A DNA stretch of 64,000 nt from Natronorubrum aibiense (GTDB lineage: Archaea; Halobacteriota; Halobacteria; Halobacteriales; Natrialbaceae): positions 367,478-431,477 of the forward strand of contig NZ_CP045489.1 in NCBI RefSeq assembly GCF_009392895.1. Reading direction: 5' to 3'. Below, in pieces: positions 25,614 through 34,254 of this stretch (positions are counted from its first letter, which is position 1; the number at the start of each line of letters is the position of its first letter). A program made the position numbers and the translations under genes. Under the pieces are notes generated by a model that was not told where the DNA came from, made no database searches, and worked only from the letters and a program-made list of their open reading frames with translations.

Positions 25614-26768
25614 CTACGAAGTCAAGACGACTGCGTTCTCGCGGGACCAGCCGACCTGGATCGACTCTCCGGTCGATCTGTATGCTCCCTGATCTCGGAT
25701 CTGCATGTCAACCGTTAGTTGTTGTCCGTTTTCAAGGCGGACGACAAACTTCCCGAGATTCCCTTTGTATATCTCTTCGACGACCTCGCCGCGGAACTCG
25801 TTGTCCTGCCCGCGGGCGTCGTCACCGAGTCGAATTTTTTCTGGCCTGATCGCGAATGACGCGGAACTGGATGTGACGTCGTTATCGCGAGAGACGGCGA
25901 ACGAAAGACCGTCTGTCTCAATTACCGCACCAGTGTCGGTCTCACGATACGTACCGCGGACGAGATTCGTTTCGCCAATGAAGTCCGCAACAAACTCCGT
26001 TTCAGGCTGTTCGTATATTTCGGTCGCTGTCCCGAGTTGTTCGATATCTCCTCCATTCATAACCGCGATCTGGTCGCTCATTGTCAGCGCTTCCTCCTGA
26101 TCATGGGTGACGTAAACGAACGTGATCCCAAGTTCTTCTTGCAGATTTTTCAGTTCAACCTGCATGTTCTTTCGGAGTTTAAGGTCGAGTGCGCCGAGTG
26201 GCTCGTCGAGTAATAACACTGCAGGTTCAGTGATGAGCGCTCGAGCGAGCGCAACACGCTGTTGCTGTCCCCCCGAAAGTTCACTGATCATACGATCCTC
26301 GAACCCCGGTAATTCGACGAGTTCCAGTGCCTCGGTGACGCGAGCGTTGATTTCCTCGTTCCCGTGGCGTCCAATCAGGTTGTCAAGCGACGCACGTATA
26401 CCGCTTGCTCGAGAGACGGTACCGCCGTCGGTAGCGCGAGGGGAGGAGATACCCTGCATTTTGAGTCCGAAGGCAACGTTCTCACCGACGGTCATGTGGG
26501 GAAAGAGTGCATACGATTGAAACACCATGCTGGTATCGCGTTCAAACGGCGGAACACGATTGACGCGATCGTCTCTGACGTAGACGTCTCCCTCCGTGGG
26601 TGTCTCAAATCCCGCGATACACCGTAACGTCGTCGTCTTGCCGCAGCCGCTCGGACCGAGTAGCGTGAGGAATTCGCCACGTTCGATTGAAAGCGAAACA
26701 TCATCAACTGCAGTCACGTCATCGAAGCGTTTCGTGACGTTCTCAAGTTGGACGTCGTACTGGCTCAT
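25614..26768 (-). CDS. potA: Polyamine ABC transporter ATPase
   Basis: The 384-residue cytoplasmic ATPase energises polyamine import. The Walker A motif GPSGCGKTT is at 38-46, the Q-loop is in VFQSYALFP (82-90), the signature LSGGQQQ is at 164-170, Walker B LLLDEP is at 185-190 and the switch histidine is H222. A C-terminal TOBE domain spans about 260-380 (FAIRPEKIRLG). An unusual insert of about 28 residues (108-136) lies between the Q-loop region and the helix before the signature. Related PotA proteins pass straight from KMQG to the EINARV helix. It begins seven bases after potD and ends the B-C-D-A order. Confidence 0.9.
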   Translation of the reverse strand: MSQYDVQLENVTKRFDDVTAVDDVSLSIERGEFLTLLGPSGCGKTTTLRCIAGFETPTEGDVYVRDDRVNRVPPFERDTSMVFQSYALFPHMTVGENVAFGLKMQGISSPRATDGGTVSRASGIRASLDNLIGRHGNEEINARVTEALELVELPGFEDRMISELSGGQQQRVALARALITEPAVLLLDEPLGALDLKLRKNMQVELKNLQEELGITFVYVTHDQEEALTMSDQIAVMNGGDIEQLGTATEIYEQPETEFVADFIGETNLVRGTYRETDTGAVIETDGLSFAVSRDNDVTSSSASFAIRPEKIRLGDDARGQDNEFRGEVVEEIYKGNLGKFVVRLENGQQLTVDMQIRDQGAYRSTGESIQVGWSRENAVVLTS

Positions 26769-26775
26769 GTATTGA

Positions 26776-27897
26776 TCACGCGTTTGTTATTTCAGTCCAC
26801 GCTTCGTCGTAGATTGTGGTTGCGTCGCCAATATTCTCGATATATTCGAGTTCATCCATCGTATCGTCATCGGGGTAGATGGTCTCGTCGTCGAGAATCT
26901 CGTCGTAGATGTGCTCCTCGGCCGCCTCGTTTGGACTACCGTAGTAAGTATAGTTTGTGACCTCAGCCCCATTTTCAGCATCAAGGAAATAATCGATGAA
27001 CTCGTGAGCGGCGTTCGGGGACTGTGCTTCCGAGGTGATCGCTGCAGTGTCGACCCAGACGACGCTTCCCTCTTCCGGGATTATATAGTTAATCGGAGAA
27101 CCTTCGTCTTCATCCTCGGTTTCCCACATCGATGCCATAATTTCTCCGGACCAGCCGTGGACAGGACTGTTTTCCTCATTGATCAGATCGGTTCCGAATC
27201 CACTCGATTTGTATGTTCTGAGGAGATCTTTCTGTTGAATAAGTAGTTCTTTAGCCTCTTCAATTTCGTCTTCGTCGGTCGTGTTCAATGAGTATCCCAA
27301 CAACTTGAGCGCGGCACCGATACTCTCGCGCATATCATCAAGCATCGTCATCTGGCCGGCCCACTCTTCGTCCCACATTGCCTCCCAAGAAGTGATCTCG
27401 ACGTCCCCAATCAGATTTTCGTTCCAACCAATTCCAGAAGTCCCCCACTGATACGGTACCGAGTACCGATCGTCACCGGGATCGTACGGTGCATCCCGAA
27501 ACATCTGCGAGAGATTCCCGAAATTCGAGAGCCGATCAAGATCGATCGGCTGGATCATCTCTTGTTCATGAAGAACGTTCACCATGTAATCACTCGGGAA
27601 GATGAGATCGTACTGATCGGTCCCACCTGCGTTGAGGGCGTTGAACATCTCTTCGTTCGAGGTGAAGTTCGAGACGTTCACGTCGATATCGTATTCGTCC
27701 TCAAAACTCTGGACGAAGCCGTCCGGCCAGTAATCTCCCCACTGAAAGATATTGAGCGAGTCCTCCGCTTCGTCACCAGCTGTGTCGGTACCGAACCAGT
27801 CAGTGAGACAGCCCGCAGTCCCAACGAGTCCAACCGATCCTGCCGCGCCGAGGACCGTTCGCCTATCATATGAACTATGTTCACGCGTCTCAGTCAT
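26776..27897 (-). CDS. potD: Polyamine-binding lipoprotein of the ABC importer
   Basis: The 373-residue extracellular binding protein starts with a Tat signal, YDRRTVLGAAG (R12-R13), and a lipobox GTAGC with Cys30 for membrane anchoring. The mature domain opens with LNIFQWGDYWPDGFVQSFED, the standard start of PotD/PotF-type proteins, and later contains YDLIFPSDYMVNVL and VPYQWGTSGIGWNE. The acidic and aromatic character of the cleft residues suits cationic polyamines, but specificity for putrescine or spermidine cannot be fixed. The ATG at 27897 avoids a longer frame that would put the RR motif deeper. It sits 96 bases after potC. Confidence 0.9.
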   Translation of the reverse strand: MTETREHSSYDRRTVLGAAGSVGLVGTAGCLTDWFGTDTAGDEAEDSLNIFQWGDYWPDGFVQSFEDEYDIDVNVSNFTSNEEMFNALNAGGTDQYDLIFPSDYMVNVLHEQEMIQPIDLDRLSNFGNLSQMFRDAPYDPGDDRYSVPYQWGTSGIGWNENLIGDVEITSWEAMWDEEWAGQMTMLDDMRESIGAALKLLGYSLNTTDEDEIEEAKELLIQQKDLLRTYKSSGFGTDLINEENSPVHGWSGEIMASMWETEDEDEGSPINYIIPEEGSVVWVDTAAITSEAQSPNAAHEFIDYFLDAENGAEVTNYTYYGSPNEAAEEHIYDEILDDETIYPDDDTMDELEYIENIGDATTIYDEAWTEITNA

Positions 27898-27993
27898 TTC
27901 GACTCTTTTCGACAAATGGACCGATGTCGTGATAAAGATTATGGGTAAATTGGTCTACAGAACGATAGTTTTTGGAAGGAGTCAACGGATCGG

Positions 27994-28854
27994 TTACCAG
28001 GTCGGCCCTTCGATCCACTGTGCAAGTGCGACAAGGAACATGGTCACTACCAGGATCAGTGTCGCGACGACGTTGACGCCGGGGGAGATCCCCTGTCGAA
28101 CCATCGAGAAAAAGAAAATCGGGAGGGTATTTTCGTTCCCGATCACAAAGAAAGTGACCACGAAGTCGTCGAAGCTCATCGCGAACGCGAGTAACGATCC
28201 GGCTATCACACCCGGTTTAATCGCTGGGAATGTCACGTATCGGAACGTCTCGAGTTCGTTTGCACCGAGATCCTGTGCCGCCTCTTCGAGCGTCCGGTCA
28301 AAGCTCCGAAGCCTAGCGGCGACGACGACGGCGACAAAGCTAATGCCAAACGAGATATGTGCAATCATTGCCGTGTGGACACCCAAGCTCATCCCGATCA
28401 TGTTGAAGAACAATAACAACGAAATACCCATGACGATGCTGGGAATGATGATCGGCATGTAAACGAGTCCGAGGAACAGGCCTTTTCCGGGGAACTCGTA
28501 TCGATCGAGCGCAAAGGCAAGCATCGTCCCAAAGACGGTGCTGACGACGACCGTGACGATGGCGATTTCAATCGAGTACAATAGCGAGTTGAATGCGGCG
28601 GCAGGATTAACTCGTGCGACGGTTTCGCCCGCCAGCAGTGCCCGGTACCACTCAGTCGTGAATCCTTCCCAGACGACGGCGTACCGCGAGTTATTGAACG
28701 AGAGGGCAACGACAACAATGATTGGAATGTAGAGGAACAGGTATACCAACAGCGCCTGAATTGCAAGACCAATCGTCCCGTATTCGAAGATACGAGAACG
28801 GGCCCGGCGGAACCGTTGTCCAATCGAAAGGTCGTCGCTATCGGCGAGACTCAT
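27994..28854 (-). CDS. potC: Polyamine ABC transporter permease PotC
   Basis: The 286-residue inner permease has six membrane helices. The first (about 28-55) contains LFLYIPIIVVVALSFNNSRY. The EAA loop for ATPase contact reads RTLEEAAQDLGANELETFRY, with LPIFFFSMVRQG further on. The start overlaps the potB stop by four bases (ATGA), giving translational coupling. It pairs with PotB to form the channel. Confidence 0.9.
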   Translation of the reverse strand: MSLADSDDLSIGQRFRRARSRIFEYGTIGLAIQALLVYLFLYIPIIVVVALSFNNSRYAVVWEGFTTEWYRALLAGETVARVNPAAAFNSLLYSIEIAIVTVVVSTVFGTMLAFALDRYEFPGKGLFLGLVYMPIIIPSIVMGISLLLFFNMIGMSLGVHTAMIAHISFGISFVAVVVAARLRSFDRTLEEAAQDLGANELETFRYVTFPAIKPGVIAGSLLAFAMSFDDFVVTFFVIGNENTLPIFFFSMVRQGISPGVNVVATLILVVTMFLVALAQWIEGPTW

Positions 28855-29870
28855 ACCAGATCACCCTCACCGTACCGCTGGTAGATCCAGATAGACAAGA
28901 GCATGACGCCCATCAGAACGAACGAGGCAGCGGCACCGAGCGGCCAGTTTCCGGAGGCTCCGAACTGGTTAGCAATGAAGTTGCCGATCATCTGACTGTT
29001 GGTGCCGCCGAGCAACTCCGGAATGACGTACGCACCAGTACTTGGGATAAATACAAGGATACTCCCCGCAACGACGCCGGGCATCGAGAGCGGAAAGATC
29101 ACGCGACGGAATGCCTCGAAACGATCGGCACCGAGGTCCATCGCGGCTTCGTGCAAGGTGAAATCGAGTTGTTCGATGCTCGCATAGACCGGCAAGATCA
29201 TGAACGGAATCCAGATGTAAAGCAGCCCCGTGAATACCGCGAACTGCGTATTCATTAGTGAGGTACCCGCCTCATAAAATGGAAGGATTCCGAGAGCGGT
29301 CGTCACGAGACTGTTCGAGGAGAGCAAGAGTTGGATCGCGTACACTCTGACCAAGTACGACGCCCAGAACGGCAGGATGATAAGTACGAGCAACAGGTTT
29401 CGATACTCCTCCGGGGCGATGTGGCCGATGTAATAGGCCGTCGGATAGCCGACAACGAGCGCTGTCGCCGTTGTCACCAATCCGTACGCAATGCTTTTGA
29501 GCGTCAGTTGGACGTACGGTGTCGGTTCGCCAGCGGCAAGGCTAAATTCGAACGGAAGCAGACTCTCGACGATCCACGCCACCGTCCACCAAATCGCCTG
29601 AGGGATCGACACATCAGACGGTGCAAAAAAGAGTCTGTATTGCTGCAGTCCAAGGTTTTCTGCGCCGAGCAGTACCTCTCCAAACGCCCCGCGTTCGCCG
29701 AAGCTGTAGTAGAACATCACGCCGAGTGGAATGAGGAAGAACACCGTCAACCAGAACGCACTCGGTGTGATATTTACGAGTAATCCCGTCAACCGGTGAC
29801 GGCGAATCGTCCGAATTGCCCGCCGGAGCATTGTCGGTTCTTGACTTTCGACACTGGATTGTGCTTCCAT
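28851..29870 (-). CDS. potB: Polyamine ABC transporter permease PotB
   Basis: The 339-residue permease has a polar N-terminal tail and six membrane helices, the first at about 32-52 (ITPSAFWLTVFFLIPLGVMF). A long external loop with YYSFGERGAFGEVLLG follows. The EAA motif near residue 250 reads FTLHEAAMDLGADRFEAFRR. It is the first gene of the pot operon. The upstream 320-base region carries its promoter and the promoter of a divergent aminotransferase gene, so polyamine import and that enzyme may be co-regulated. Confidence 0.9.
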   Translation of the reverse strand: MEAQSSVESQEPTMLRRAIRTIRRHRLTGLLVNITPSAFWLTVFFLIPLGVMFYYSFGERGAFGEVLLGAENLGLQQYRLFFAPSDVSIPQAIWWTVAWIVESLLPFEFSLAAGEPTPYVQLTLKSIAYGLVTTATALVVGYPTAYYIGHIAPEEYRNLLLVLIILPFWASYLVRVYAIQLLLSSNSLVTTALGILPFYEAGTSLMNTQFAVFTGLLYIWIPFMILPVYASIEQLDFTLHEAAMDLGADRFEAFRRVIFPLSMPGVVAGSILVFIPSTGAYVIPELLGGTNSQMIGNFIANQFGASGNWPLGAAASFVLMGVMLLSIWIYQRYGEGDLV

Positions 29871-30193
29871 GCGTGTCCTTCTCGATCAGTGTGTTTCCCG
29901 GTAACAAATAACTTTTGACGAAATCGTGTGAGATCAGTCATCGAACCGAGATTAGTAGTGCTGGCTGCGGGGAACCAGAGTCAGTTCAGCGCTTTACAAC
30001 CACGGAATCGACGTGATGGAACTGCCGATTCGCAAGATTCTGAAGCCCGATAGCGGTTTGGAAGGGGCGTGTTACCGCTTGAGTATGCCTCGCTCGAGTG
30101 ATCGCTTTCTAGACGATGGGAGATACTGTATTAATTCGCTAGATACTCTATTTCTCCAAAGATTTATTGGTCCACCCTTCGTCGGTATCTTCG
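29871..30193. other. Divergent promoter region between potB and aminotransferase
   Basis: No gene is visible. The segment should carry two back-to-back promoters. An AT-rich run just upstream of the aminotransferase gene (GATTTATTGG, 30161-30170) is its best TATA candidate. Confidence 0.4.
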
Positions 30194-31588
30194 ATGAGCC
30201 TTGGTGACGAGGAGCACGAGCACGATCATGCTGAATTGCTGCGCGAACGAACACCCTCAAGCGAAGCGTTTCACGAGCGCGCTGCAGCGGTGACACCGCT
30301 GGGAGTCGAATCAAACGTTCGGGCGTTCGATCCGTACCCCTTCTACGTCGACGAAGCGGATGGGTCGTACGTATACGATATCGACGACAACGAATATCTC
30401 GATTTCCTGTTGGCACTGGGTCCAACTATCCTCGGCCACGGTCATCCAGAGGTTCGTGAGGCAGTGAAAGCACAGGTCGACACTGCAGATCTGACGGCGA
30501 CGCCGCAACCGATCGCAATCGAGTTTATGGAAAAAATCGCCGAGTTGACGCCGAGTATCGAATCGGTTCGACTGGCGAACAGCGGTTCCGAGGCGACGAT
30601 GCATGCCATGCGCGTCGCTCGTTCGTATACCGGGCGAGATATGATCGCCAAACCTGAAGGCGGATACGCGGGCGCACATGACTACGCGCTCCAAAGCGTG
30701 TACGCCAGCGAGGAGGCGCTCGGTCCTGCAGATCGGCCAAACACCGTTTCATACGGGACGGGTATTCCGGACGTGATTAGCGACACCGTTGTCGCGTTCC
30801 CGTTCAATGATAAGGAAGCGACCGAAGATATCCTCCGTGAATACGCCGACGATCTCGCGGCGGTGATTATCGAACCCGTGATGTTCTCGGCGGGTTGTCT
30901 CAAGCCCCGCGACGGCTATCACGAGTTCCTCCGCGAACTCACCGAAGAGCTCGATATTATCCTCATCTGGGATGAGGTGATGACCGGCTTTCGACTCGGT
31001 CTCGGAAGCGCACAGGAGCGATTCGGCGTCACACCCGACATGACTACCTTCGCCAAGGTTGCCGGAGGGGGCTACCAGACCGGCGGATTTGGTGGTAAAG
31101 CCGAAATCATGGCCGAAATCGAGCCGCCGGAAAAAAAGGAAGACGAGAAATGGCATGCCTCCGCGTTCCACGGTGGGACTTACAACGGCCATCCAGTCTC
31201 TGCCGCAGCCGGTCTGAAGACTCTCGAAATATTGGAGCGAGAGGACGTCTACGATCACATCGAACAAATGGGTGAGAAACTCTTCGGTGGTCTCCAAGAG
31301 GTCGCTGACGACGTCGGGCTTCCAGTCAACGTCCAGAACGTCGGCTCGATGGGGCAAGTCTATATGACCGACGCGGATATCCACTCCTACCGCGACAGCT
31401 GGAAGGCAAACGAAGAACAGTTCGCCGATTGGTGGCTCGAGGCCGCCGGACGCGGCGTGCTATTTGGCAACCCGATGCAGGGTGAGCGTTTCTTCACGAC
31501 GTATACCCACACCGAGGAGGAAATCGACCACGCGCTGGAGATAGCTGAGGAAGCGTTCCGTGCAGTCAATCATCCGTACGACGGTTAA
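30194..31588 (+). CDS. Class III aminotransferase, glutamate-1-semialdehyde-aminomutase-like
   Basis: The 464-residue PLP enzyme has RLANSGSEATMHAMRVARSY, the substrate loop GGYAGAHDYAL, the cofactor Asp in ILIWDEVMTGFRLG and the PLP lysine in TTFAKVAGGGYQTGGFGG. The last domain ends with ERFFTTYTHTEEEIDHAL. It is related to, but distinct from, the enzyme at 20823-22193. A C-terminal fragment much closer to this type lies at 40421-40680. Divergent from potB, it is the best candidate for transamination of an imported amine or its product. The ATG at 30194 is chosen over a TTG at 30167. Confidence 0.8.
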   Translation: MSLGDEEHEHDHAELLRERTPSSEAFHERAAAVTPLGVESNVRAFDPYPFYVDEADGSYVYDIDDNEYLDFLLALGPTILGHGHPEVREAVKAQVDTADLTATPQPIAIEFMEKIAELTPSIESVRLANSGSEATMHAMRVARSYTGRDMIAKPEGGYAGAHDYALQSVYASEEALGPADRPNTVSYGTGIPDVISDTVVAFPFNDKEATEDILREYADDLAAVIIEPVMFSAGCLKPRDGYHEFLRELTEELDIILIWDEVMTGFRLGLGSAQERFGVTPDMTTFAKVAGGGYQTGGFGGKAEIMAEIEPPEKKEDEKWHASAFHGGTYNGHPVSAAAGLKTLEILEREDVYDHIEQMGEKLFGGLQEVADDVGLPVNVQNVGSMGQVYMTDADIHSYRDSWKANEEQFADWWLEAAGRGVLFGNPMQGERFFTTYTHTEEEIDHALEIAEEAFRAVNHPYDG

Positions 31589-31707
31589 CTGCCCATCTGA
31601 ACTCGAACCACAAATCTCTGGAACTGACGTATGCTTTCACGAGTATGGCAGAACGGGCAACGTCAAACGGGATAACAGTTATTTCCAGTTCGGCGTCCAG
31701 ATCAGTT

Positions 31708-33123
31708 TTAGCATTCCTGCTCGCGGTGAGCCACAATAAGTTCGCTACCGGCGTCGAGCAACGACTCAAGTCGGCCGCTTGTGGGCGTCTCAGCGTACAA
31801 CCGCATCTTTGGTTCAGTTCCGCTCGGTCGGATGAGGATCCAGGAGCCATCCTCAAGGAGTAGTTTATAGCCATCGAGAGAAACAGTGTCAACCACGGAC
31901 TGGCCGGCAACAATATCAGGAAGTTCCGCTTCGAGAGATGAGATGACAGCATCTTTCTGCTCGTCAGGGCAATCGACACTAACCTTGTCAGCATGGATTT
32001 CGCCGTAGGTTTCGAAAAGGCGGTCAAGCCTGCTGTCGATCGGTTCGCTCGAAGCCACCGCGGCGGCCAGCAACGCGACAAGCACGCCGTCTTTTGTGCC
32101 GATGTGACCGTCAATGGTGAAGCCGCCTGACTCCTCGCCACCAAAAAGGCCGTTGTACGTCGCCATACCGTCTGCGATCCACTTGAAGCCGACTGGAACT
32201 TCGTGCACTTCAGTCCCGTGCATGTCTGCGATTCGGTCAATTAGGAACGTTGTTGAGACTGTCCGAATAGCGGACCCCGTCACTGATGCATCCCCAAGCA
32301 GCGCCTCGTAAATTGTTGCGAAGAGAAGATGACCGCTTAGTACCCCTCTATCGGGGGTACAAACCGTGATTCGGTCGGCATCGCCGTCGTTCGCGATGCC
32401 GAGATCAGCGTCGTGCGCGTCGACAATCCCCGGCAACTCGGCGAGCGTTTCGGGATTCGGTTCAGGTGCATTCCCACCGAACGTCGGATCGCGATCGCAG
32501 CGGTGGCGGATGACCGTCGCACCGGCGGACTCGAGTAACTCGTCGGTAATACCCCGACCACTACCGTGGATCGCGTCGTAGACGACGGTGAGGTTAGAGA
32601 GGTCGGTGTCGAAGTACCGGTCAGTGAGTTCAAGTGCATGAGTCCTGTGGGAGTCAACAGGATTGAAGCGGCTGACAGTGCCGTGTTTCTCCTCCGGGAA
32701 GACCTTTGGAGGCGCGATATGAGCTTCTATCGCGTCAGTGATTGAGGGAACCGCAGATTTTGCATCACCGGGAACGAACTTCACGCCGTTGTATTCCGGC
32801 GGGTTGTGTGAGGCCGTTACGATGAGGGCACCAGCGAGATCCCGGTTGACGACCGAATAGGCGATTACAGGGGTTGGCAGATCCCTATTAGTGAGCAGGA
32901 CATCGAACCCATTACTCGAGAGGACGTCCGCGAGACTCGCTGCAGCGTCAGCTGATGTTTCTCTGGCGTCGTAACCGACAGCGACCGGTTTCTCGGATGG
33001 TTCTACTCCTTGCGTTTCCGTGAGATACGTTGCGACCCCCTGCCCAACCATTCGAACGTTCTCGTCCGTAAAGCGTTCTCGCGTCGCTCGCCAGCCGCCA
33101 GTTCCGAAGGCTATCCGACTCAT
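31708..33123 (-). CDS. Phosphohexomutase (phosphoglucomutase/phosphomannomutase family)
   Basis: The 471-residue enzyme interconverts hexose 6- and 1-phosphates. The phosphoserine loop TASHNPPEYNG is at 103-113 (S105), the metal loop DGDADR at 246-251, the sugar-binding GGEESGG in the third domain, and RPSGTEPKMRLY in the C-terminal phosphate-binding domain. The ATG at 33123 begins with SRIAFGTGGWR, the normal family start. It is divergent from a ROK sugar kinase by 99 bases, so together they could convert free hexose to hexose-1-phosphate, the precursor of a nucleotide sugar. Confidence 0.9.
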   Translation of the reverse strand: MSRIAFGTGGWRATRERFTDENVRMVGQGVATYLTETQGVEPSEKPVAVGYDARETSADAAASLADVLSSNGFDVLLTNRDLPTPVIAYSVVNRDLAGALIVTASHNPPEYNGVKFVPGDAKSAVPSITDAIEAHIAPPKVFPEEKHGTVSRFNPVDSHRTHALELTDRYFDTDLSNLTVVYDAIHGSGRGITDELLESAGATVIRHRCDRDPTFGGNAPEPNPETLAELPGIVDAHDADLGIANDGDADRITVCTPDRGVLSGHLLFATIYEALLGDASVTGSAIRTVSTTFLIDRIADMHGTEVHEVPVGFKWIADGMATYNGLFGGEESGGFTIDGHIGTKDGVLVALLAAAVASSEPIDSRLDRLFETYGEIHADKVSVDCPDEQKDAVISSLEAELPDIVAGQSVVDTVSLDGYKLLLEDGSWILIRPSGTEPKMRLYAETPTSGRLESLLDAGSELIVAHREQEC

Positions 33124-33222
33124 GTGATACCATACCGAGACGAGAGTCATAAACGCTCGCCCGTGGGCGGTGTCTGAGACCACCACCCAAAGTTAAGTCA
33201 ATTCGGTGGCTGTGTACCGGTA

Positions 33223-34239
33223 ATGTACGCCGTAGCCGTCGATCTCGGTGCAACGAACGTCCGTGCAATCGTCGGCGACAAAAACGGGACGATCGTCGGA
33301 CGAGCCAGAGCTGAAACCCCGCAAGGACCGACCGCAGCTGCAATCACCCAGGCGGTGCTCGACGTAGTTCGCGACGCGTGTCGAGACGCAGCACTCAACC
33401 CGTCGTCAGTCGTCGGCGCTGGAATCGGGTCAATGGGGGCGATCGACCGAGCTACCGGCACGGTCGCGATCTCGTCGAACCTGGGAGCTGGTACGGATGC
33501 AAGTACTGGTTCCAATCCCGGTTCTGGTACCGGCTTCGAACTTGACCCAATCCCGCTTGTCGATCCGCTCGCAAACCTGATCGAAAGCGATTCGGTCGTT
33601 CTGCTCAACGACACACTGGCCGGTGCAATCGGGGAACATCATCATACCTACCCCGATATCGATTCATCCGTCTACCTCACACTCTCCTCCGGTATCGGCG
33701 CCGGCGTGATAAGCAACGGTATTCCACTTCTAGGTACCGATGGAAATGCCGGCGAGGTTGGCCACATGACGATCGATGCTGCCGGTCGCCTCCCCTGTGG
33801 CTGCGGCGCGGCTGGCCACTGGGAGGCCTACTGCTCGGGGAACAACATTCCTGCGCTCGCTCGCCTGCTGTCCGAGGCGGACAAGAATGATGGGACGCCC
33901 GTTGAGACGACGCTCCCACTCAAGTCCGAGTCGCTCACCGCAAAACAGATCTTCGAGCATGCCGGATCGGATCTGTTCGCCACACGCGTCGTCGACCGCA
34001 TCGCTGAGCTAAACGTACTTGGGATGGGAAACCTGATCAATGCGTACGCGCCCGATGTCGTCAGTGTCGGTGGCGCAGTCGCGCTCAACAATCCATCGCT
34101 CGTCATAGATCCGATTTGTGAACGGATCGAGTCACAACTCGTCGTTCATACGCCCGAAATCGTGTGCAGCGACCTCGGCGAACAAGCCGTGCTGTACGGA
34201 GCACTTCGCTGCGCGTTCACCGGGAAAATCGAGCCCTAA
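33223..34239 (+). CDS. ROK-family sugar kinase (probable glucokinase)
   Basis: The 338-residue cytosolic kinase opens with the ATP-phosphate motif VAVDLGATNVRAIVGD. Other ROK features are VLLNDTLAGAIGEH with the catalytic Asp, LSSGIGAGVISNG, and the structural zinc motif GEVGHMTIDAAGRLPCGCGA with HWEAYCSG following. It should phosphorylate glucose or a related hexose. A glycine/serine/threonine-rich stretch (about 88-105) is an unusual linker. It lies back to back with the phosphohexomutase and convergent with an aldehyde dehydrogenase that belongs to the glycosyltransferase operon. Confidence 0.85.
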   Translation: MYAVAVDLGATNVRAIVGDKNGTIVGRARAETPQGPTAAAITQAVLDVVRDACRDAALNPSSVVGAGIGSMGAIDRATGTVAISSNLGAGTDASTGSNPGSGTGFELDPIPLVDPLANLIESDSVVLLNDTLAGAIGEHHHTYPDIDSSVYLTLSSGIGAGVISNGIPLLGTDGNAGEVGHMTIDAAGRLPCGCGAAGHWEAYCSGNNIPALARLLSEADKNDGTPVETTLPLKSESLTAKQIFEHAGSDLFATRVVDRIAELNVLGMGNLINAYAPDVVSVGGAVALNNPSLVIDPICERIESQLVVHTPEIVCSDLGEQAVLYGALRCAFTGKIEP

Positions 34240-34254
34240 CCGGTGGTCTAGCGG

